Shown here piece after piece: positions 14,007 to 29,000 of a stretch of DNA of 45,000 nucleotides. Location of the stretch: assembly GCF_964340395.1 (NCBI RefSeq), contig NC_135570.1, positions 7,015,322 to 7,060,321 of the forward strand. The letters run 5' to 3'. Made by a program: the position numbers and the translations under genes. How positions within the stretch are numbered: position 1 is the first letter of the stretch; each line of letters begins with the position of its first letter. A model generated the notes under the pieces. The model searched no databases. It was not told where the DNA came from and saw nothing but the letters and a program-made list of their open reading frames with translations. The DNA comes from Glandiceps talaboti (lineage: Eukaryota > Hemichordata > Enteropneusta > Spengelidae).

Positions 14007-17000
14007 ATGCATGCATGCATGCATGCATGCATGTATGTATGCACGCACGTACGTACGTACGTACGTACGCATGTATGTATGTATGTATGTATGTATGTGT
14101 GTGCATGTATGCATGCATTCTTGCGTGTGTTTGTTTGTTTGTTTGTTTGTTTGCTTGCTTGCTTATGGATTTTGCAACATTTCTCGTATCATAATTTCCA
14201 TATTTCATGATTTTACTTGGTACAGATGTTGTCCCATTTGAGATCAACGAAAACACTGCTACCATCACGGTAAACGGTAGTCTTGACAGAGAAGAAATCG
14301 ATACTTACCAGTTCAATGTCATTGCAATCGATGGTGGATTCCCCGCCCTCATGGCAATGGTACCTGTAACGATAGATATTCTTGACATCAACGAAAACCC
14401 TCAATTCAATCGTCAATCTTACAACGCGACAGTCATGGATCAAACACCACCTGGGGTCTATGTTCACATTCTATCTGCCGTTGACTCGGATTTAGGCGAC
14501 AATGGTACTGTACAGTATTCGCTCTCTGGGAACGGTAGCGATTACTTCCGTGTAGATGACATAACTGGGCTCATACAAGTTAACAAGGAGATCGACAGGT
14601 GTGTTAAAATTGTATTATGTTAATTTTCATCACTGTGTGCTTTAAATTGTCATATTGACTAGGCGACCACCTGGTCAAAACAGCTATTTCAATAATCATT
14701 GGTTTATGAATGTTATGGTTCCATTTGTGCTCACGAGACTCTCTGAATCTAGTGATGTATGGTTCGATTGTAAAAGTCAAAACGCCAAATAAAAAGAATG
14801 TGTGTTTCCGATAACCTGACACGACCCTAGTTTAAGACTCCGACCCTAAACACTTTTAGACATTTAAAACAAAAATATATTAGAAATTCTTTGTCTTCTT
14901 GACCTTCATGCATGTCTGTTTTCTTTCCACATTGATGTCTGTACATATTTCATCAAACTATTACAGGAGGGGTACTCTGACCGACATTTTGTTTGTTTTT
15001 AGGGTGAAGCAATATTTTTTGAATGTATGTATGTATGTATGTATGTATGTATGTATGTATGTATGTATGTATGTATGTATGTATGTATGTATGTATGTAT
15101 GTATGTAGGTAGGTAGGTAGGTAGGTAGGTAGGTAGGTAGGTAGGTAGGTAGGTAGGTAGGTAGTTAGTTAGTTAGGTAATTAGGTAGGTAGGTAGGTAG
15201 GTACTAGGTAGGTAAGTAGGTAGGTACGTAATATTGTAAAGGAATGTACTGTTTATACATTCGCCGATATCATTTGATAATTATCTCAATACATATATAT
15301 TTAAAAAATGATTGATAGTCGTATGCAAACATTGTATAGACACTGTGAACTCCGACATAGTTACCAATATGTAATTTTTTTTCAGTACAAAAATGCTTGA
15401 CAGCGGAGTCGTTGATCCAATCCTAGTTAACAATAATACGGTGTATTATATGGTGTTGACAGCGGTCGCTACTGATATGGGTGCACCATCACTGAATGAT
15501 TATGCAGAGTTAATAATTACTATCATTGAAACTGTGTATGAGGAACCCGAATTTAATGACACCGCTTATGACAGTTTGATCAAGGAAAATCTAGCGTCGG
15601 GTAAGTAAATAATCGATTTTAAGGAAAGGGGAAGGGTAAAAGAAACCTAACAAAATATTATGCCAGTTCATGATTACAAGGCATAACTTTGGGATACCGT
15701 AGATTATTCTGAACTGTGTCAATAGAGGGCGTGGTTACATAAGAAACGTCTCTTACGTCTTTACTGATCAGACTACAATAGTGGTTGATTGCCAACGATC
15801 TCATTTGTTACGCTTATTGTATAAGGAAAATGTACATGCGTGTGTTTTGGGGTACAGATATTTATAACAATGTATGTGTTTTGAGGTAGAAATAATATTG
15901 TATCAGTTGTGAGGTACAAATATACTGTATTTATTGTGAGGTATGGATATACATAATTATTTTATATCGTGTAAATTGTGAGGTGCAAATCCATTTGTGT
16001 AATTAAGTTTCTCTAGATTAATATTCATATCATAATTTTTGTTGCAGGTACTTACGTCACAACTGTGCATGCCGAGCTTGAGACGGAGACGGGATATTTT
16101 GATATTTCTTATGAATTGTTTGGACCACCTGACAATGACTATTTTGAAATCGATGAAACGAATGTGAGTGTTTTCAAATTTACATCAACTATATTTACGA
16201 CCAAATCAAAGGTTTCTCTGACGATTACAAGTACAAAGCAGTCTGATTTTTGTCATTTTATATGCTAACATTGTATTAACATTCAAAGTCTTGTTAAATC
16301 ATAGGAATTATAGCACCTTTTATATTTGTTATGTGTCTTCCTTTCCATGATCCTTTTAATCAAAGGAATATGTCTACGCTGATCCCCCCCCCCCTCAAAA
16401 AAATCCCAAGAAAAACACCACTAAAACAATGAAGAGCCCACAACGATATTATACACGTTTTGTGTTTATAACTTTGTAATGTACGATCGATGAAAATTTA
16501 TCTTGGTGTTCATGGTGACATGTATAATATACTATTTCAATTTTTTGTCTCTACAAGGGAATAATTACCACAATAGCTACATTTGACAGAGAAGAAAGAG
16601 ACATTTATGATCTAACTGTGCTAGCATACGTCGATGTACCTCCCTACCCAAAGAATTATGTAACGGTGAGTTTCAGTGGCAATAAATACCTAACTCTTCA
16701 TAGTTACGAATATACAAACATTCAACGTTTTAGTAAAAAGTGAACGAAGGTTACCCTCAGATGATTTATAGGCAATAGCTGTGGTTTTTTGCGTACTTTA
16801 ATAGTGTTCAAGTTGAAAAAAGGAGGACTACTATGTAAACACTGCCGTAGGTTGGGCAGACATTGGTACGTTTTGTTCAGAAAAACTGGAGCTAGTTTTT
16901 GCGGACGGCATCAACGATGTGGAATATGGACGGCGTTCTTCGTGTAACATTGATCAAACAATTTTTCCATCAGATGCAGAAGGCAGTGATGTCTTAACAT

Positions 17001-20000
17001 ATTCATTTTTTTATATTCCAGGCGAGGATCACTATAGGTGATGTCAACGACAACAAACCATCATTTAATGTCTCTTCGTACTCATTTCAATTCAAAGAGG
17101 ACGCTACAAACGGTACCATCATTGGAAAAGTTGCTGCTACCGACATTGACTTGGGGACGAACGCTGAGATTCAGTTCACTATTGAAGAAGGCAACAACGG
17201 TGAGTTGGTTTTAGGTTTAAATGAAATATTAAGAATATTTTTAAAGAATTCAGATAATTGAAAATAATTCAAGTCATTTTTGTCATCTAGTGGTATATGG
17301 TGAAGTGTGTCCTATATAGCGCTGAGTTTTGTCTGCCCTAATCGTCGTTAGGTCTTGTCTGTATGTGTTAGTCACCTGTATGAACTGTGTGAAAATCGTC
17401 GTAAAACCACATAACTGTTTGAGGAGTAACACGTTCATTGCGTTCGCGAAAAATTGTGTTCTGGCTTGTGAGAATGAAACTGCTTGACGAATATTGAAGC
17501 TGAAAATATGGAATTAAATGACCACGACTGTGTGTGCCTACTTTGCCATTAGTTACGCCTGCTAACAGAACACATTGTTAAAAATTCACCCCCCTTCCCT
17601 CCACACAGCCAACAAAAACATATTGTAGAACTTCAACCCCCTGCACACAGCCAACAAAAACCCATTGTAGAACTCCACCCCCTAATAGTTCTTTCGATGT
17701 TATTCACTTTAGCTAACGATTTTAAGTTGAATCCATCAACTGGTGAATTATCGGTAAATGCACAGTTGGACAGAGAATCGACTGACAAATACAACCTGGT
17801 AGTCATGGTAAGTTAGTCAGACTCATAAGATGATTTCCAAAATTTTCAGTTATAATAGTTTCCATTATACGTGCAAAGTTATTACCTCGATCATCCAGAG
17901 TTGAACGGAGATGATGTCTTCACCCCTTGTTTGTCCATTTGTTAGTTGGCACGATATGTTATGAAATCTATGGATGGATTTAGACTCAACCCACTGAGAT
18001 TTAGATGAAACTATGTTGAAAGATTGCTAATGGGACAAAGGCCCCAAATACCGGATTTTATTGATGCCTTGATAGAGTGAAAAGTTTAAAGTTTTACATG
18101 CAATTAATCGTGGTAGTGGTCAGCATATGTATGTAGTTCGATAAAAAAATATACATTTCCATACTAAAGCCTCACGCTTGAAATTCATAAGACTAGAATA
18201 CGGTATGACCACCGATAGTAAATTATATTCCACTGCAGCTGAGTAAGCTGTCGCCTTTTGATTCATAAGAACATATTTTAGCACGTACACACCCTGTCAC
18301 GTAATGTTTGATTTTTTAATTTAATTTTAATTCAATTTAATTTTTGTACAACCGAATTGACACTTTAATTCATTCCAATAAATTGTGAAATAGTGTGGTA
18401 ACATGGGTCGTATAAAATAGTGTCGAGTTACCAAACGTGTATGTGATGCGATGATATTTTGATCAATGACATCATTTTTCTGATGTTATTTCGTTTTTAT
18501 GTGCGCTTTAGGCCCAAGATATGAGCGAAGACGATCCAAAATTGAACTCGACGGTTGAAGTAGAAGTGACAATTCTCGATGTCAACGACAACCCCCCGCA
18601 ATTTACCAACCAACCGTACAACGGGAAAGTGTCTGAAATCGACCGTGCTAGCTCCTCGGTATGTACTCCGACAGAACCTCACATGGTGACGCAAAAGTGT
18701 GGAAGTGGAGTACTCGGGTTATTTGCACGAGTGCTTGCAGTGTTCTCTGCGGCCATACTTTCACAAGCATAGCGAGTGAAAGTGTAGCAGAAACCACTAC
18801 AATGAGTGCAAATACCCCTGAGTACCCACGCTGGCACTCAAGCGGAATGGGGTTGTTTACGTAATTATTACTTATGTTTATCCGAAACAGCATATTTCTG
18901 GATTTTTTTTTAAAAGAAAAGATACTGTGCGATCAAGCGCTTTCGTGTGACGAGTAGGGACCGAGGCGTTGTTTGAAGATGTTATCCAAGACTTCCCGAC
19001 AGAGTTCAAAATATCTTAACAAATTCAAGGTAAAAGTATTGCAATGAAAATATAGAGAAAAAATGGGGGGGGGGGGTGGCGTGCGAGACAATAAATGGTA
19101 CTTGACTTATCACTCTCAATCATGGGCCACGTTGGTCTCATTGCATTCGGTTAAGACACATGAATTCAGCTATTCGTTACTATATTTTAATTTTCCATTC
19201 CTACAGATACTGACTGTTACCGCCACTGATGACGATATAGATCTGAATGGGCTTGTAGTATATCGTATCAAAGATGCAATTTATCCTACAAGTAACTTTT
19301 ACATTGAAGGTGAGTTCTTTTGACATACAGGAAATTTTCCGTTTTAGGAATTTTAATTCAAAATTGACAATCTACACAAGAAGAGTCGCAAATTTACCAG
19401 TTCACCAAATCTTCATCCATATGGCCACTTTAAGTTGACATGTTAAAACAATTACAAAATATGCATTCTTCTCAAAATGAAAACTGTTTTTAGTACACTG
19501 TCACTGATTACAATGCAAGTAGATGTGACACATGCAAATCTCTTACTATTATTACAGCTTTTATTTTAACATAGAAAGTTTTTTTTTAGAAATTTGAGTT
19601 GAAAGATAACACTTGTTACTTGTTTTCCTGGTTGCTACATTACCTAGTTTTTTCTATGTTTACCATTTTCAGAGCATACAGGGATACTACGTAACACACG
19701 AATGTTGTCAGGAATGGGAGACCAGCAGTTTACCCTGACGGTTGAGGCGTACAACGTGAATAATCAGTCTATGTCAAACGAGGCAACAGTGATGATTACC
19801 GTCACAGAACCCCCACCGGAGAACGACAGATTGCTGTTTGAGTCTTATACGTACACTAATGTAATACAATATGACCATGACGCTGCTTCAAATATTGTTA
19901 CCGTGACTGCAACATATGATGGCATGGTGTCTGCTGACACAAACTACAACATAATCGCCGAGGTATTCGAAAGTAAGTTGAAATCACTGATCTTATTCTT

Positions 20001-22797
20001 TACATCTTCCAACGTTGTTAGTTTACCAGAGAAATCTAAAATTACATTTGTGGATATTTCTACAATTTTTCTAATGACTGTTTTACAATTTCTAAACCAG
20101 TACCAGACTCGTATGGATTGGAAACATCGGTATTTAAAATCGAGGAATCAAACGGATCTATTAGTTTGGGCAGTGATCTTGGTACAAATGATGCTGGTCG
20201 TTATACACTCGATGTCGAAGCTTACAACTCTTCAAATAGCAATACATATATGACTGGTCAATACGATGTAACACAGGTGAGTCCAGAACATAATATTCAT
20301 ATATCGGATGAATCTCATTATGGCATTTCCTTCCCCAACAGAACAGTTGGACGTACGCTATGTTTTCACTCAGACCACTAAATTCGTTAGTGGTCTGATA
20401 GGTTTTCAGTACTGTTAGTTTATCCTCAAAGTGGCTTCGAGGTAATAATAGTCAACAAGACGCCGGTTATTGAGTCATAGCATGAGATTTAATCTCGTTT
20501 GGTATAGTTTTGTGACTATTCCCGCTCAGTAAAGCAATGGCTACGGGTATACGGGTATTTTTGCCAAAATTCGACACCTTTGTCTTCTAAAATCAAGAAA
20601 ATACCGTAGTTGATATTACTCACCTGTGTTTCAGACTGGTGAAACATTTTGTAATTACGTCATCGCCACGCATGCGCTCTTAAGGGAAAGTCATGAGCAG
20701 ACTGCTCACATTCAGGCGCACACACGAGGAAAAATTCACGCGAGGCCAAATATATCAACACCATTGCCAAAATTCTCATTAAAAGTTGCCCACACTCGAG
20801 AGGAATCGTCGCACGGAAGTTGCCATGAGTGAAATCTTGCTCAGCTGATTCGTCTAGTGTGTGCCTGGCTTTAACCGATACTTTTTAATTCATAAAGAAC
20901 AAAACAAATCTTTCAATTTGATGAACACCTGGTAGTTAATTAAATCAAAGCACACTGACAACATGATATGAATGGAAAACCCATAGACATACATGTAGTT
21001 AATTAACTTCCATTTTAAATTAAATGGACACTTTTTAATTAATAGGAACAAAACATGGATGGAAAATCAAATGGTTAATTAAATTTCATTTTTTCTAATT
21101 AAACCATAACTTTTTTTATTTATCGTTTACCTAAATATCAGGTTTTGATTACTGTGGTGGGTCGCAACAATTCTGCACCTGTGTTTAGTTCGAGTCATTA
21201 CTTTGGCGAAGTCAACGACGTTGATGATGAAGACACGTACATCTTGACAGTTTATGCTAATGATACAGACTCTCCTACCTTTGGTATTGGGGATATTTAT
21301 TACGATTTTGGAAAGGGCGATGAATGGATACAAGGTAAATTCGACAGGTTTTATTGGGATAGAGGGCGCCACAGGGACCAAATTTTGCTGATATCAAAGT
21401 TCTGAAATATGTCTAAACTTTATCATATGGGAAGTTATCCTTTGGTTTTGATGAATGAAATTTGGGGATTCACCAAGGAAACGACAAACTTTTCTTTTCC
21501 CAGTAACATAGTATTCCATGGTCACATTGGACTTGAGAAATGGCTAAATTTTATATCATTTTGACCCCTATGACACAAATATACTGATAATCACATGGGA
21601 AAACGTGTAATCAAACCATTTATACATGGTGAAATGTCAGTATAAAGGGATACTGCAGGTGCATGCGCAGACTAGACGTGACGTAGCTATTACTTGTGTT
21701 TATCTAGTTTATTTACAAATCACTTGCTCACGTACAATACCACAATCTTCAAACACGGACTTGGTCTAAGTTGTTGTTTCACATTGTTTTTCAAGTAGAA
21801 AAACATAATATGGTTACCAGTTCTTATCAATATGACTTCTTGAAGATGTGATTTATATAAATTGACTTTTCTTTATCTTTTAGGCTACTTTGAAATCAGC
21901 GCCACAACGGGTGTTATAACAAAGGGAAGACATTCCTTGGCTGTTCTTGACATGGATGAAGTATTGTTTAGTGTTGTTGCCATGGACAACGGTGCGCCTC
22001 CTCTTAGCACTGATACAAATGTAACAATCAGTATAAACTATACGGAAACCAATCGCTTCTATCCGTCAGTTAATTCAAGCGAAGAAGAAATTCCTGAGGT
22101 AAGGAATTATGTTGTCTAACTTTAAATTGTCGCTATGCACACTCACTGCATCACGTGCTACATATCAACATTATGAAATCTAAAATTAGTCTTGCACGAG
22201 AGAGTAACTTGTGGCTCGTCAGTACCCTTATTAACGACGCCCTTTCCTTCAGATTTGTTTACCCATAATAATAGTTCTTACATATGCATTACAGTTTGCC
22301 CCCCCCCCCTCCCCATTTCCAACACATGTCGACTTTTTTGGTTTTTGAAAATGTTTGACCCAAATACTTTTGATATAAACACTCCAACGACTTTCTGTTG
22401 GTATCTTTACATAGGGTACCACTGTTGGATTCACTATACATAGAATTATTGCAACTGACATGGATGAGGGAAGAGCTGGATCAATTAAAAGTTACGGAAT
22501 CGAATACGTCGGTGGTAACACCAGGTCCCCAATGTCAATGGATATGTTTATGGTTGACGAAACAACGGGTGACATCATGACAAATAAAATCTTTGATTAT
22601 GATGACAAGGAAGAGAGATATTACCAGGTAGAGTACTAGTATAACGTTTTATGTACAAAAACGTGCACATATGTCCTATTATTTTGTTTGTACAATTATT
22701 TACTGATTAATTAAGGGATGATTTTATCCATTCATCCATTCATTTTGGTCAGTCAGTCAGCCAGTCTTTTCAGAAGTCAGTATGTCAATTAGTGAAG

Positions 22798-22841
<44 letters not shown>

Positions 22842-22888
22842 CGACTAATGACTGATTAATTGATTGATTGGTCGATCGATCGGTCGAT

Positions 22889-22934
<46 letters not shown>

Positions 22935-23004
22935 GTTGGTTGGTTGGTTGGTTGGTCGGTATGTTGGTTGGTTGGTTGGTTGGTTGATTGATTGATTAAT
23001 TGAT

Positions 23005-23064
<60 letters not shown>

Positions 23065-26000
23065 GCCAATATTTTTCACTACTGACGATAGTCATTTTCG
23101 ATGTGTGTATCCAATCTGTAGCTACTACTACAAATTACAAGGTAAGAGATGAACACAAGTGGAATCAAAACACCTTCATTATTCAACATGCATATACATG
23201 TAGTTATCTGCCAAACATTCATTATTATTTTTTTAATTCACTACATACCCTTTTACCATTTAGATTCTAATGTATGCTGTTGACGATGGTACACCACAGA
23301 AAACAGGATACGGTACACTGGATGTTTATATTACTGACGTTAATGATAATCCACCTATATTCTTAACGGTTAGTAAACATACACTCTGAACGCCAGATCA
23401 TATTTTTTCAGGTGACAAAGTCTCGAACTGTAGCCGTAAAGAGGCCTGTGGAATTTACGACGATGCGTTTTACGTTTATCAGGCACGTTTATAAAGAACA
23501 CATATTATTGAACGTAATTGAAGCTACAAGACGTCATTCCATTTAAATTTTCTACGGATGCGACTGGTGAAAAATGTGTAATTCATTTGTGGGCAAACTA
23601 TAGCCATAGCCTCTTTAATTTGGCGACATTTGATCGAATGCAACGTCGAAAAACAACGTTGCACACAGCTATTTTTTTTCTAAACTTCTTGGACGCCATG
23701 TTTGTTGTTTAGCACTTTGTAGTGATGGCATTCATTTTGTTAACAAGCCATTTCATTCTACAATGTTGCCATGGATATGGACGGTAATGATTCGTAATTA
23801 CAGCTGAAAATTATTCCATAAAAACTAGCTAATTTCTCATGTCTTTAAAAATGAAAGTCCCTTCTAATCATTTTAATTAAAGAAATTAAAAATAAAGATT
23901 ACGATTTTCAACTCTATTCTTCCTTTTACCCACCGCCATTGCATAAACGGTCACGGAATTGATAACATAATCAATAGATATTGTCACCGATTATATCTTT
24001 TTGTTTTCATTTTTTAACCAGAAGCAATATTATTTCAACGTTGACGAAGAACAAACTGGCAGTGTTCTTGTTGGCAAAGTGGAAGCACGTGATAAAGATA
24101 GCGGTGATAATGCTAGAATTGAATACATTCTGACAGGTACCTTTTTAAAAATCTATATAAAACATGATAAAATTATTATCGAAACGAGTTATCTCCGTTT
24201 TATGTGTGTGTGTTTTAGATGAATATTTGCTGATGAAAATATAAACTTATCATTAAAATAAATTGACAAACTAATCAGCCTCTATATAGAATCCCAAGGT
24301 TCTAGAAAAATTGAATGCTTTGGTATGTTTGTTGTTTCACTTCTCCACTGTATTATGTATTGTTTTCAATGCAACATTAAGGTCTCATGTATGATTTTTC
24401 ACATTTCATATTGTTCCATTGATAGACGGATACGGAAAGTTCGAGATTAATGAAACAACGGGAGATCTTTATGCCACTGAAAAATTGGACCGAGAAAAGG
24501 AAACGGAGAGAGAATTTATTCTCGTGATTATGGCAAACAACAGCTATGCAGACACAAATAAAGACTACTCAAATACAACGACAGTGAATATCACGGTTGA
24601 GGATATTAATGATAACAGTCCTCAGTTTTACGAATCATATGAAACTATTCTGTCGCTGTCAGCATCTCTTGGTGACACTGTTTTCAACGTAACAGCACAA
24701 GACGACGACATTGTAAGTATGCCCTTCTCGGAGATGATTTTACCAGTGTGAAAACAAGTTGATACGTAGTTTGGATTACTTCATGGCAATGAAGTAATGT
24801 GTCATGTATCATATTATGTGTTTATGTAATATTAGCGTGTCTATATTTATGTTTCCAGTATTGGTAGCAGAACTAATGGCGGGTACATTGAACCCATGGT
24901 GTCGGCACTCACTGGTCCAGGACTTCTTGGAAGAAAAATTTTAACAAATTTTAAGCATTATTCAGTATAAATAAAGATTATTATTATGTAAGTCATTAAA
25001 AAATGTAAAAAATCATGCTTCAGACTACTAATTAATCTCAGAACTTAACTCGTTTCCGTAGTAAAAGTGTCAAATCGACAGCTATGATGAGAGGCTGTAA
25101 CATATATGCAAGACTGATAAAAAATCAATTTGAAAATTCAATTTTTGCTTATTTTCTAGGGATTTAATGCTGAAGTTTCTTATGTGTTAGAAGATGATGG
25201 CCAATCAACAGATTCGTTGATGTATTTCAAGATAGACCAATCAACGGGAATTGTTTCCGTTGCTGCAGAGTTCCCGGATGAAAAAGAATTAGACTCACCA
25301 GAAATAGTGTTTCAGGTACAAACTTGTCCAGTATTTCAGATATATAATTTCTGGCTCAAATATGTGTAAAAAGTTTGTTATTGTACGTACAATAACAAAG
25401 ATTTTACACATGTATTAATATTTTGCAATGTATTGAGATATAAACAAGGACTTTGCATATGTTGTGTCACATCGATTTTTGAAGTAAAAATCCATGATAA
25501 AATTGTGTTATAAATTAAAATTCCAAAATAAATTCCCAGTCCTCATCCATATGGCCATACGGCCACTTTAAGACAAGTTGATATAATACATCATGCATGT
25601 ACACTAGTGTATGCAATTCAAATGGGCCCCAGTATAAGTTATGTTAATAAGATGACAGGTTATTTAAATAGTTTGTCATACACATTACGCAATTCTAGTG
25701 TTCTCTTCAAACTTAAACAAAAGAGTCAAATCTCTGATCATTTTTCTTAAATGATTATTTATATATACTTGCTTACTTAATTTCTTTGAATGACAATAAG
25801 TGAGGGGACCAGTTGTCAAGCTAGCGGGCATCGGTGAACTTTTAGTATGGTCTCACATGCAACCGAGAATGATCTGATCAAATGAAGTTGTTTTATCACA
25901 GTTTTACATTGTAGCCTACGACAACGGATCTCCAAGGAATGAAAGCCGGACTCTAGCAACTGTTAACGTAAAGGATAGTAGTTATAATCAGCCTGAATTC

Positions 26001-29000
26001 GATACTAAAGATTATTGGTAAGGCCACACAAACTTTGCATTTGTTTCACATATTGATCACGGAGTTAAATTCTGGGGAAAAAACTATTTAAGTTTATTTA
26101 TTTAATAGCCTTAGGAATTAATGAACAGAAATTCCATGTTTATAGATTTAATTCTCGAAAAAATGACATATCAAAGTCTTCTGTACGGTAGTCTGTAAGG
26201 TACGCCTTGGCAGGGCGCCCTCACACATCGGTCAACGCCTCCCGGTGAGGATGAAACGACACGACGTATTTTATAGTCTACTGTACTGGCAGAAAGAAGA
26301 ACAGAGACAAATGGCTCATCATCAAATGGCTCGATTCTATTTACTTCATACTGGCGTTGATTTATTTGTACTTCACTTGTTACAGTGTGACATTATGAAC
26401 TGGTGACTGTATTAAAATATATTTTTTATTTTCAATATTAAAAAAAAACTTATCTTTCAGGATCAACATGACCGAGCATACAGACAGTTGTGAAATCCTT
26501 CCAAACGCCCTCTACGGCACGTCTCAAGAAATCACGTATACAATTTTAGCCGAGTGTACATACTCAGGTATTTTGGTTTTACTTTTCACTTTCATATTAT
26601 AGCGCCAGGTCATAACACATGTTTTTATTGCCCTAAACAGATATTGGGAAACTTTCACTTTCGTCTTATATTTTATTACACCCATTTACGAAATTTAAGG
26701 ACATCTATCATGTCAATCAAATACCAAAGTTCTCACCAAAAATACTGATATAATGTAAGAATGACGTCATGAAATACACTTATGGTTACCAATAAATTTG
26801 ACAAAAACACCATACAATCAGTTTCTAAGACTGGGGTCCAATCATTTTTTTCAAAATTATTTTTGCTTTTTTACATTGTATGCAATAAAGAAGACTATCC
26901 CATATGGGATGGAACTCGTGATAAAACCGTAGCACATTAAATACTGAACACTAAAAGTTTGTTTATCCTGTAGAACGATTCCGTATCGAGCAATCTGGTG
27001 ATACCGTTCAACTGTGTAATGACGCTGACTTGGACAGAGAGGATACCGGGAGTTACACCTTGAAGGTGATCGCCACCGTTGAAAATGATACAACAAGTGT
27101 CCTGAACTTAGATTGTGGTTAGTTGTTCATATTATCATTGCATCGTTTATCTAAATTTGGTGGTGTACTTGATAAAATTTTAACAGTGATCAACAATCTC
27201 ATGTTTCTCAGGGGACGTCGCGAATCTCATGCATACTTTTCGATGTTATCATCAATAACAAAAACTCAGCTTAAAAGATTTCTACATGTATGTAACTACA
27301 TATTCAAAATTCAATCAATGGTCCGTCTCCAGCAGTCATTTTATTGGTTTACCTTAGACTGTATTGTAAGATACGTTGTGTCGTCCTGCCCTCACCGGTC
27401 ACCTCTCTCCCGACTTTATTAATCTGAAGTAGTATATATGACGGAAACTTCAAAAGATTGGGAAGGGTTGATAGCTGTGTGAGGGCGCCCAGTCACGTCG
27501 TACCTTACAGACTAAGGTTTACCTATCGGTGATTTTCGTCACTGTGTGCTTGACGTATAAGTTGATGTACACTGTTGCATATCAGTTGTGGGATTCTGTG
27601 AGTAAACATTGTTGTGTTTGTTTACAGATGAAGGTAGAGTGCTGGCCAATGAACTTGTGGTGTATATAACCATTATTGATATCAATGATAACTATCCATA
27701 TTTCATAAATCCTGTGTACGTTAAGGGTATTGATGATGACACCAGATATGGAAAATCGGTTCTTCAAGTCGAGGTTAGCATAATTATTTTACAACCATAA
27801 CACCAAAGTAAAGGCCAAATGCTAGGCTTGTAAACTAAACCAATTGAAACAGTATACCTTTACTCTTGATATGAATGCTATAAACGAGTGTAGCACATAG
27901 AGAAAGTGCTTTACTTCAGTGTTACTAATTGTACCATTATCTTAATCCTGTTTAGTCAATACTACACCTCCATGTTTCTGCCTTTCCATAATTAAACTTA
28001 CATTGTCATTTCTCAGCAATGAACAACTTATTTATCAAATTTTGCAATTCGTCACTAGAAGGTAATTTTGTCTTCGAACCGTACCATGTTTGGCAAAATG
28101 GTGGCCATTATTTCCTCATCTCACAACCAGGAATATGACTATTAAGACTTCAATCTGTGTTCACATCCATATCACCTGGGGTGAAATTTTGTTGAGAGGT
28201 ATATAATCTTTCCAGAAAACAAGAAAATGTAGCATTTTTTGTTTGACTTTTGTTTAGCCCACAGACGACAATTTGTTTCAACTTAAACTGGCTTCCAAAC
28301 ACAACTTCTCAATTTACATTAATAATAAAGTAACAAAGTTATTTTTATACCGTTCTTTCCATAAGTTTACATTTATAAAAAGTTTAATGATAAGAGAAAT
28401 TGCTTTATTTTATGATGATTTCGCGTCCCAGTTTCTGATTTAACAACTACCAATCGTCCACATCAAACACTGGTGTAGTGATATGTTTTCTTACACTATG
28501 CTTCCTTTCAACCTAGGGATACGATGCTGATATTGGAATCAATGCCCAGCTATGTTACTACCCAGATAAGAGAAACGATGACGTTGAGGGCAGCATCGAC
28601 AAATTTTCTGTCTCCTGTGTCTCTGGGGATATTCTGACGGCTACATCTTATATTCATTCAGCTGGTAACAAGTATACGTTTGATGTAAAGGCTAATGACA
28701 CTGCAGGCATGAGTTCAAACACAACCCTTACATCAAAGAACAGCACTCAAGTCATAGTAAGTGTTGGCGCCTTCCAGACAAATACATTTTGTTTACAGAA
28801 AAAAATTGTTTTCTATACCGTCATTTTATTCTTATTTTTACAAATTAGATGACCATTTTTTATTAGGCCTGGAACACATTACTATATTGGGGTTGTGTTA
28901 TTATCATTAATATTATTCTTATGAATATGTTGAACATTACTTTTATAATTAGTGTCGTCTAAATGATTTCATGATTTAGTGTTATTCTCTCCTTACAGGT

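Noticed and set aside
13548-14241. Several long open frames on both strands
   Set aside because: They run through tetranucleotide repeats or lie opposite real exons; their composition is purely repeat-derived.
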